Shown here piece after piece: positions 58,275-64,000 of a DNA stretch of 64,000 nucleotides. This DNA comes from Propionibacteriaceae bacterium (GTDB lineage Bacteria; Actinomycetota; Actinomycetes; Propionibacteriales; Propionibacteriaceae). The notes below the pieces were generated by a model. That model did no database searches and was not told the origin of the DNA. It saw only the letters and a list, made by a program, of their open reading frames with translations. The position numbers were made by a program, and so were the translations under genes. Where the stretch lies: positions 1 to 64,000 of the forward strand of contig JAISHO010000010.1 of the NCBI GenBank assembly GCA_031262485.1, written 5' to 3'. Within the stretch, counting starts at the first letter, position 1. Each line of letters opens with the position of its first letter.

Positions 58275-59732
58275 GTGACTCTCATCTGCCTGACCGCGTC
58301 TCATCGCGACCTCGACCTGGACACCCTGGAGCGTCTGAGCGCCGGCTCAGAGGCTGTCGGGCGCACCGTCGTGCGCGAGTGCGGGCCGGTGCGCGGGGCC
58401 GTCGTCGTGGCGACGTGCAACCGGTTCGAGCTCTACCTCGATCTCGACGGCGCCCCGGAGCAGGAGGCTCGTCCTCACGCCGTGGAGCGGATCGCCGGCC
58501 TCGTCGCGGAGGTCTCAGGAGTTCCGGCGGGGACGGCGGCGAGCGCCTTCCAGGTGCGTTGGGGCGAGGAGGTCCCGGGGCATCTGTTCTCCGTCGTCGC
58601 CGGGTTGGAGTCGATGGTGTTGGGAGAGCGTGAGATCACCGGGCAGGTGCGCCGGGCGCTCGCGCGGGCGCGCGACGAGGGCACGACGACGAAGGAACTC
58701 GAGAAGCTTTTTCAGACGGCCGCGCGGGTCGCGAAACAGGTCGCCTCACAGACGCGGTTGGGCGCCACGGGACGTTCGCTCGTCACCGTCGCTCTTGAGG
58801 AGGCCGCATTGTCGTTGCCGCCGTGGCCGCGCGTGACCACGCTCCTCATCGGCACCGGCTCCTACGCCGGGGCCACGATCGCCGCTCTTCGCCAGGTCGG
58901 CGCGGGCATGGTGCGGGTCTACTCCCCCTCCGGGCGAGCCGCCGGCTTCGCCGAAAGCCACGACGCCACCGCGATCGAAGACACGCCCCCCGCCTTGACC
59001 GACGCGCTAGGAGAGAGCGACCTTGTCATCGCCGTCTCCGGCGCCCGGGGCCGCCGGGGAGCTGACGAAGCCGATCCCGCGTACATCATCACCCCCGACA
59101 TCATCGATGGCATGTGGCACGAGCACGCCGAGATCCACCGTGAGGGACGTCCCCTCGTCATCCTCGATCTCGCCCTTCATCGCGACGTCGACCCGGCGCT
59201 GCGCGACCATGAGGACGTCCGTCTCCTCACCCTCGACGATCTCGGCCACGCCATTCCTGAAGCCGATCACGACGCCGTCGAAGCCGCCCGCGCCATCGTC
59301 GCCGAGGCAGCCGACTCGTTCGCCGCTGAACAAACGGTCATGAGTCAGACGGACGTGACGATCGCCGCCCTCGCCGAGGCAGCCGAGCGTGAGATTGCCG
59401 CCGAAGTCGACGCCGCGATCGCCCAGTGGAAAGAACACCAGACGACAGGCCCAAGGGAGCGGGCCATAGCAGGAGAGCACAGCGACGATGAACGCTCCTC
59501 GACTGCTGCGCCATCGTCCGCAGTTCCCGACCCTGATCCGGACACGATCGAAGCCTTGGCCCAGCCGATCCGGCGTCGCATCCGAGCCGAACTCCACGCC
59601 GCCATCGTCGCGGCGAGGGAAAACGCTGTCAAAGAGCGCATCATCGGGCTCTCGCGATCATCCACCAGCGCTTCGGGCCCCGAGAGCCACTCGTGGACGC
59701 GAGACTCGTTGTACGACAGGTCGTCCTCGTGA
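58275..59732 (+). CDS. hemA: glutamyl-tRNA reductase HemA
   Basis: 485 residues, longer than the usual 420-460. Catalytic Cys48 is in VVVATCNRFELYL; LESMVLGEREITGQVRRAL and FQTAARVAKQV follow, then the NADPH-binding fold (LLIGTGSYAGATIAALRQVG). HemA reduces glutamyl-tRNA to glutamate semialdehyde, the substrate of HemL. The C-terminal dimerisation helix is interrupted by about 50 polar residues (EHSDDERSSTAAPSSAVPDP). GTG 58275 begins the usual MTLICLTASH. It is divergent from hemE. Confidence 0.95.
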   Translation: MTLICLTASHRDLDLDTLERLSAGSEAVGRTVVRECGPVRGAVVVATCNRFELYLDLDGAPEQEARPHAVERIAGLVAEVSGVPAGTAASAFQVRWGEEVPGHLFSVVAGLESMVLGEREITGQVRRALARARDEGTTTKELEKLFQTAARVAKQVASQTRLGATGRSLVTVALEEAALSLPPWPRVTTLLIGTGSYAGATIAALRQVGAGMVRVYSPSGRAAGFAESHDATAIEDTPPALTDALGESDLVIAVSGARGRRGADEADPAYIITPDIIDGMWHEHAEIHREGRPLVILDLALHRDVDPALRDHEDVRLLTLDDLGHAIPEADHDAVEAARAIVAEAADSFAAEQTVMSQTDVTIAALAEAAEREIAAEVDAAIAQWKEHQTTGPRERAIAGEHSDDERSSTAAPSSAVPDPDPDTIEALAQPIRRRIRAELHAAIVAARENAVKERIIGLSRSSTSASGPESHSWTRDSLYDRSSS

Positions 59733-59955
59733 GCCAACGGGTCTTCAGCGAAGATCTCAACCACGGCCAGATCATCGAAGGTGTCGTCATCGAGAACCCC
59801 TTCCGATGATGCTCTTCCCTTCCCATGAGGTCGGGAGGGTCGCCTCCGGCTCCTTGTCCTCACCGCTCACCGAGAGGCGATGACCCAGGACGGGGACCTC
59901 GACCTCACGATGGAAGGTCACCTCCCACCATCCAACAGTCGCTACAGTCTCAAGA
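59733..59955. other. intergenic region
   Basis: 223 bases with a TACAGT box at its end; no supported gene. Confidence 0.35.
59943..59948 (+). promoter_or_regulatory. -10 box of the small membrane protein gene
   Basis: TACAGT lies 7 bases before ATG 59956, as for a leaderless transcript. Confidence 0.5.
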
Positions 59956-60414
59956 ATGAGCGTTGGATTCCTCGTTGTAGGCGTCATCCCTTTCGCCGTC
60001 GGCGTGACGATCACGGCGTTGCTGTTCCGCCGCTTGGCCAAGGGTTCACGGGGACGAAAAATCTTTGTCGGAGTGTGTGTTCTCCTCTTCGGCATTTCCC
60101 TCGCTTTCATACTAAATGACAACGACATCAACCGATTTCTCACCAGACATCTCGGCTTCACATACTTTGCCTATTACCAGGATCTCGTCAAGGTCATCAT
60201 CGCGAGTCTGTTCTCTGGAACTCTCGGGGTCTTCGCCTTCCTCTTCGTTCGATTCGTACCGTCGAACCAATCGAGTGGAGGATCGTCGTCAACCAGCGGC
60301 TCCACCTGGGATTGGCCCAGTAGCTCTAACGACAGCAGCCGTGGCGGCGGAGGGGGCGGGTTCTTCGGCTCCAGCGGCGGCGATCGCGGTGGAGGCGGCG
60401 GAGGCCGCTTCTGA
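59956..60414 (+). CDS. small membrane protein with Gly-rich tail
   Basis: 152 residues with three membrane helices (FLVVGVIPFAVGVTITALLF, IFVGVCVLLFGISLAFIL, VIIASLFSGTLGVFAFLFV). The tail (about 50 residues) is Ser/Gly-rich with tryptophan (TWDWPSS) and ends GGDRGGGGGGRF, the same last eight residues as the TPM protein at 36688-38724. That ending may be a localisation or assembly signal. I do not recognise the family. Confidence 0.6.
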   Translation: MSVGFLVVGVIPFAVGVTITALLFRRLAKGSRGRKIFVGVCVLLFGISLAFILNDNDINRFLTRHLGFTYFAYYQDLVKVIIASLFSGTLGVFAFLFVRFVPSNQSSGGSSSTSGSTWDWPSSSNDSSRGGGGGGFFGSSGGDRGGGGGGRF

Positions 60415-60431
60415 GGGCCGGCTTCAGTGTC

Positions 60432-61478
60432 CTAACAGAACGCCGTCGACGTCGACACCCTCGCCTCGACGTGGCAGGGGATGACGACGTGCTCATGGGT
60501 TCGCGCTTGACGTTGCCCTTTGATGCGGCCGACGAGCAGATCGATCGTCTCGCGCGCCATCATCTCGTAGTCGGGGGCGACGCTGGACAGGGTGGGGTTG
60601 AGATACGGCGTGGTGGGGAGATTGTCAAAGCCGATGACTTTGACCCGCCCGGGAACATCGTAACCATTGTCGGCTAGGGCACGGAGGGCTCCCATGGCGA
60701 CGAGGTCGCTGGTGGCGAAGACGCCGTCGAAGTCACGCCGGTCGACGAGGAGTCGCCGGATGGCCTCGTAGCCGCCGTCGGGAGTGAGGGGGCATTCGGT
60801 GACGAGGTTGGGGTCGAATCCGATGCCAGCATCAGCCAAAGCTTGACGGTAGCCCTCGGTGCGACGGGAGGATCCGTCGATGAAGTCATCGTCGCTGATG
60901 CGCCCGCCGATGGTGACGATCCGGCGGCAGCCCCGGTCGATGAGATGCTGCGTCGCGAGGCGCCCACCCTTCTCGTTCGCGATGGAGACGTGGTCGACGG
61001 CGGTGTGGAAATCACGTTGCCCCAACAAAACGATTGGCTCATTGCCGATCAGGGGGGTGGTGTACGCGTTGGAGAGGGCGACGGCGCTGATGATGACCCC
61101 GTCGTACGCTCGCACCCACTGTTGACGGAGGGCTTGAATCTCGAAGTCGAGATTGTTCCCCGTTCGCTCGACGGCGACCTCATACCCGTAGTCGGAGGCG
61201 ATTTTCGAGATCTCAGTGGCGACATGCCCAAAGTAGGGTTGATCGAGCCCCGGCACGGCCAAGCCGAGCAGCCCGGAGCGCCCTTGACGCAAGTGACGGG
61301 CGGCGGCATTGACTTTGTAGCCGGTGGCGATAATCGCGTCTTCGACTTTTTTTCTGGTTTCGGGCCGGACATTGACAGTCCCACTGACAACGTTGGAGAC
61401 AGTCATGGGGGATACCCCGGCCTTGTTCGCCACATCTTTCATCGTGACGTGGCCGAACGGCTTCGGCTGATGCGACAT
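60432..61478 (-). CDS. LacI family transcriptional regulator
   Basis: 348 residues. HTH at residues 10-60 (VTMKDVANKAGVSPMTVSNVVSGTVNVRPETRKKVEDAIIATGYKVNAAAR), with a hinge helix (ARHLRQGRSGLLGLAVPGL), then the sugar-binding core: RIVTIGG, AEGYRQAL-type and GVFATSDLVAMGALRAL, GFDNLPTTPYLNPTLSSVAP. GAGAGGTGACCG precedes the ATG. It may repress the divergent AMP-ligase gene or the rbs operon, whose candidate operator (49887-49905) has the right form; neither link is tested. Confidence 0.92.
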   Translation of the reverse strand: MSHQPKPFGHVTMKDVANKAGVSPMTVSNVVSGTVNVRPETRKKVEDAIIATGYKVNAAARHLRQGRSGLLGLAVPGLDQPYFGHVATEISKIASDYGYEVAVERTGNNLDFEIQALRQQWVRAYDGVIISAVALSNAYTTPLIGNEPIVLLGQRDFHTAVDHVSIANEKGGRLATQHLIDRGCRRIVTIGGRISDDDFIDGSSRRTEGYRQALADAGIGFDPNLVTECPLTPDGGYEAIRRLLVDRRDFDGVFATSDLVAMGALRALADNGYDVPGRVKVIGFDNLPTTPYLNPTLSSVAPDYEMMARETIDLLVGRIKGQRQARTHEHVVIPCHVEARVSTSTAFC

Positions 61479-62051
61479 CGGTCACCTCTCACGGGTAACG
61501 CCGGCCGGGGGGGTTTGCACGGTCGAGGTCCATTCTGACGGAGAAGAGGGTGCGAGGTCCAACGGGGAGTGAAAAAATTTCGATTGACGTTGTCATGGCA
61601 AACGCTGTCCCATGGGCGACTAGTGTGAGGGATCCAAGCGGGTGAGCGTCCTTTTGTCGGGATGCGACACAAATTGAACGATCCTCTCGCTCACATTATG
61701 AAATATCTCTTGCACTTCTTGAGTGCCAGGAGCGTACTAAAACGCCAATAGGAAAAACGTAAGTTATATAACCATGGTGTATTCGCCGCCATGTGGGATG
61801 AACTATGGACAACTGGTCATCTTTCGTCTAGCTTGGAAAGCACCCTAGCGGCGCCGCCAGGCATTCCTCACCGTCATTGTCAGCATCTCCCTTCCCCCAG
61901 GAGACAACTATGTTCCCCCTTGCCGGGCATAGCCTGGGCTATGCCTATTGCCCGTCATCCGTCTGTATCGACCATCGTTCGGCCCGTCCGCCGCGTCACG
62001 TCGAATCCCACCAGTCCGCTTCGGTGAAGTCCGTGACTCGAGGAGGCGACG
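61479..62051. other. 573-base divergent control region
   Basis: Contains GTTATATAAC (61763-61772), a perfect dyad, and CATGG...CCATG around 61594-61615, a candidate operator for the divergent LacI-type gene. A 49-codon frame at 61910-62059 is preceded by AGGAGACAACT and overlaps the ligase start. Confidence 0.45.
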
Positions 62052-62059
62052 ATGTCTGA
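61910..62059 (+). CDS. possible leader reading frame before the AMP-ligase gene
   Basis: 49 codons, with AGGAG five or six bases before ATG; starts MFPLAGHSLGYAYCPSS. Its TGA (62057-62059) lies inside the first codons of the ligase gene, so it would translationally couple to it. No known motif; may be chance. Confidence 0.3.
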   Translation: MFPLAGHSLGYAYCPSSVCIDHRSARPPRHVESHQSASVKSVTRGGDDV

Positions 62060-63791
62060 TCACGATCCCATCACCGATTACGTCCCCGGCGAGTCGATCG
62101 CCAGCTTCTGGATCCGTCAGAACGCCATCCGGCCCGACGCCCCCGCGACCGAGTACTTCGGCAATGTGACAACCTTCTCCGCCCTCTCGGAGCGGATCGA
62201 TCGTTACGCCCGTGCCTTCAAGGCCCTCAAGCGCGACCCCGAGGGCACGATGACGCTCTGCATGCCGATTCTCCCGACGACACTCGCGCTCTACTTCGCC
62301 CTCAACAAGATTGGCGAGCGGCCCAGTTTCATGTCGGAAGTCCTCCTTGAGCACGAGGGGCTGCGCTATTTGACGCAGACGAACACGGAGACCCTCGTCG
62401 TCCTCGACTACTTCTTCCCGCCGATGGCGGAGGCGGTCGCCGCTTCAGGGGTCGCCAATGTCGTCCTCGTCTCGTTGGCCGACGACCTCGTCACCGTGCC
62501 GGACTATTTCCCCGACCATCTCCGCGGCATCCTCGAGATCGACCCCTCGATGGTCGTCCGGAGCGTTGACAACGGTAAGCAACATTTCTGGACGCACGCG
62601 GACTTCGCCGCCCTCGGCGACGGCGACGAGCCGGTCGACGTGGTCTTCCGCGACGACGACTCCGCTGTCGTCCTCTACACCAGCGGTTCGACCGATCTAC
62701 CCAAGGGTGTTGAGTTGAGCAATGCTGGAGTAATCAGCATGTTCCATATGATCCGGGGATCGACCCAGATGGACGCCCTCGGCCACAACCCGGGCGATCG
62801 CAGCCTGTGCGTCATCCCGCCGAATCATCCGACGGCCTTCGTCCACACCATCATGATCCCCACCTTCCGGGGCATGACGCACGTCATGTATCCGCTCTAC
62901 GACAAACGGCTCCTGCCAATGATCGTCACCCACATCAAACCACAATCGATCATTCTGACAGCGAGCCACTGGGCCGTCCTCTTGGCCTCCGACCTGCCCG
63001 ACGGCAGTCTCAGTTTCGTCAAGAAGGTGTACACCGGCGGTGAGCCGGTCGCCCCGGAGCTCCAGGAGCAGATCGACGCCTTCCTGCGCCGCACCGGCGT
63101 GCTCGATCCGCGTCTCCAAGGCGGGTACGGCATGAGCGAACTCGGCGGCATGGTGATCGGCAATGGCCGGGCGCTCAAGGGCGTGACGGTGCGGATCGTC
63201 GACGAGGACGGCCAGCTCGTGCCGGACGGTGAGACCGGTCTGCTCGAGGTCAAGACCCCGAGCCGGATGCGCGGATACCTCCATGAGCCCGAGTTGACCA
63301 AGCAATTCTTCACGGCGGACGGCTTCGGCAAGACCGGTGACATGGCCTTCCGCGACGACGACGGCATCTACCACGTCATCGGGCGCTACAGCGACTCTTT
63401 CGAGACCTCCGATGGACAACGTGTCTACCTGTTCGAGATCGAGAATTTCCTCTACCACGACCCCGACGTCCAGGCCGCCGAAGTGGCGAAAATACCGGCC
63501 GACGAGATCGGACGGGAAACGCCGGAAGCCTTCGCGCCGATCGTCTATCTGACGTTGCGCGACAGTGGGCGTGAGCATCCGATGGAAACCCTCTCGCGGA
63601 TCATCGAACACTGTCAGAGCCGATTCCAGGGCCCGGCCCAACCGGCCGCTTACAAGGTCGAACCCGGCTTCCCGGCCAGTCCGATCAGCGGCAAGTGCGA
63701 CATCAAAGCCTTGCTCAAGGAACGCGATGGCTATTGGCGCTTGGCCGAGGAAGCCGATCGGCTCGAACCGGTCTCCTTCGAGCGCGTCTGA
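62052..63791 (+). CDS. AMP-dependent acyl-CoA synthetase/ligase
   Basis: 579 residues of the ANL superfamily. The phosphate-binding motif is VVLYTSGSTDLPKGVELSN; QGGYGMSELGG and FGKTGDMAFRDDDGIYHVIGR are the later adenylation motifs, and VLDPRL, the hinge, precede the C-terminal subdomain (ISGKCDIKALLKERDGYW, with the catalytic Lys). Relatives activate carboxylic acids as acyl-adenylates for CoA or another acceptor; the substrate is not clear. GAGGAGGCGACG is well placed before ATG 62052. It is divergent from the LacI-family gene. Confidence 0.88.
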   Translation: MSDHDPITDYVPGESIASFWIRQNAIRPDAPATEYFGNVTTFSALSERIDRYARAFKALKRDPEGTMTLCMPILPTTLALYFALNKIGERPSFMSEVLLEHEGLRYLTQTNTETLVVLDYFFPPMAEAVAASGVANVVLVSLADDLVTVPDYFPDHLRGILEIDPSMVVRSVDNGKQHFWTHADFAALGDGDEPVDVVFRDDDSAVVLYTSGSTDLPKGVELSNAGVISMFHMIRGSTQMDALGHNPGDRSLCVIPPNHPTAFVHTIMIPTFRGMTHVMYPLYDKRLLPMIVTHIKPQSIILTASHWAVLLASDLPDGSLSFVKKVYTGGEPVAPELQEQIDAFLRRTGVLDPRLQGGYGMSELGGMVIGNGRALKGVTVRIVDEDGQLVPDGETGLLEVKTPSRMRGYLHEPELTKQFFTADGFGKTGDMAFRDDDGIYHVIGRYSDSFETSDGQRVYLFEIENFLYHDPDVQAAEVAKIPADEIGRETPEAFAPIVYLTLRDSGREHPMETLSRIIEHCQSRFQGPAQPAAYKVEPGFPASPISGKCDIKALLKERDGYWRLAEEADRLEPVSFERV

Positions 63792-63802
63792 TCCTGGAGC
63801 CG

Positions 63803-64000
63803 ATGGTGTGTTCTGAGAAGAGGCCGGCGCCCGCCCGAGGACCGTCGTTCGGGTGGAAAAAATCCACTATTGCTGACGAACCGTCCCGGGCGGTCGCCCT
63901 TCCTAGTGAGCGATCCCCGATCATCTCCGTCGCTGGACTAACGCGAACCTATGGCGATCTGACAGCCGTCGACGCCATTACCTTCGCGGTCGGCCGGGGC
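63803..64000 (+). CDS. ABC transporter ATP-binding protein, 5' part
   Basis: The first 66 codons of an ABC ATPase; the gene continues outside the window. After 40 polar residues (GPSFGWKKSTIADEP) comes IISVAGLTRTYGDLTAVDAITFAVGRG, the usual A-loop strand with Tyr and the start of the strand leading to Walker A. Eleven bases separate it from the ligase stop, so they are probably co-transcribed. CTGGAGCCG precedes the ATG. Confidence 0.8.
   Translation, partial: MVCSEKRPAPARGPSFGWKKSTIADEPSRAVALPSERSPIISVAGLTRTYGDLTAVDAITFAVGRG

Overview
The window is GC-rich, with closely packed genes on both strands. Many genes lack a ribosome-binding site and instead carry a TAnnnT -10 box 6-10 bases before the start codon, which points to leaderless transcripts. 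Protein families such as a tail-extended Mrr, DUF805, TM2, septum-formation-like membrane proteins, a TPM/PspA pair, an MsrA-MsrB fusion and a HemB with a C-D-C metal site fit a high-GC actinobacterium, perhaps a Propionibacteriaceae relative. That placement is inference, since no rRNA or marker gene is present.

Layout. (1) 1-2.9 kb: a VOC protein end, a histidine phosphatase, the Na+/H+ antiporter NhaA and tRNA-Ile(GAT). (2) 2.9-23.0 kb: a defence and accessory island starting just after the tRNA. It holds an ATPase/subtilase pair of the IetAS type, an AT-rich orphan gene with a PD-(D/E)xK-like motif, an HTH-Fic protein with a four-box operator, a block of GNAT and VOC genes, an orphan second copy of the same operator, a possible antitoxin, and an eight-gene type I restriction-modification operon: hsdM, DUF1016 nuclease, fic, a repeat-containing reading frame, mrr, hsdS, fic, hsdR. 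Most junctions in that operon overlap by a few bases. (3) 23-42.9 kb: envelope and surface functions: TM2 protein, SGNH hydrolase, a degenerate M20 protein, MsrAB, a possible small-peptide operon, a hexamer repeat before a phosphatase gene, three related septum-formation-like proteins, an ABC-F protein, two secreted trypsin-like proteases around a TPM/PspA pair, and a DUF805 protein. (4) 43-59.7 kb: haem synthesis in two blocks, hemC-hemD-hemB-hemL on the minus strand and divergent hemE/hemA. Between them lie a sucrose-phosphorylase-like enzyme, a ribose uptake operon rbsACBK bracketed by a 91-bp inverted repeat, and an AbiE toxin-antitoxin pair. (5) 59.9-64 kb: a small Gly-rich-tailed membrane protein, a LacI-family regulator, an AMP-dependent ligase and the start of an ABC transporter ATPase.

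The strongest unexplained signals are: the 372-bp-period repeat in the open frame between fic and mrr, built around 29-bp palindromes; the exactly conserved four-box operator at 7.98 kb and 10.68 kb; the inverted repeat around rbs; and a pair of coupled mini reading frames in front of hemA.
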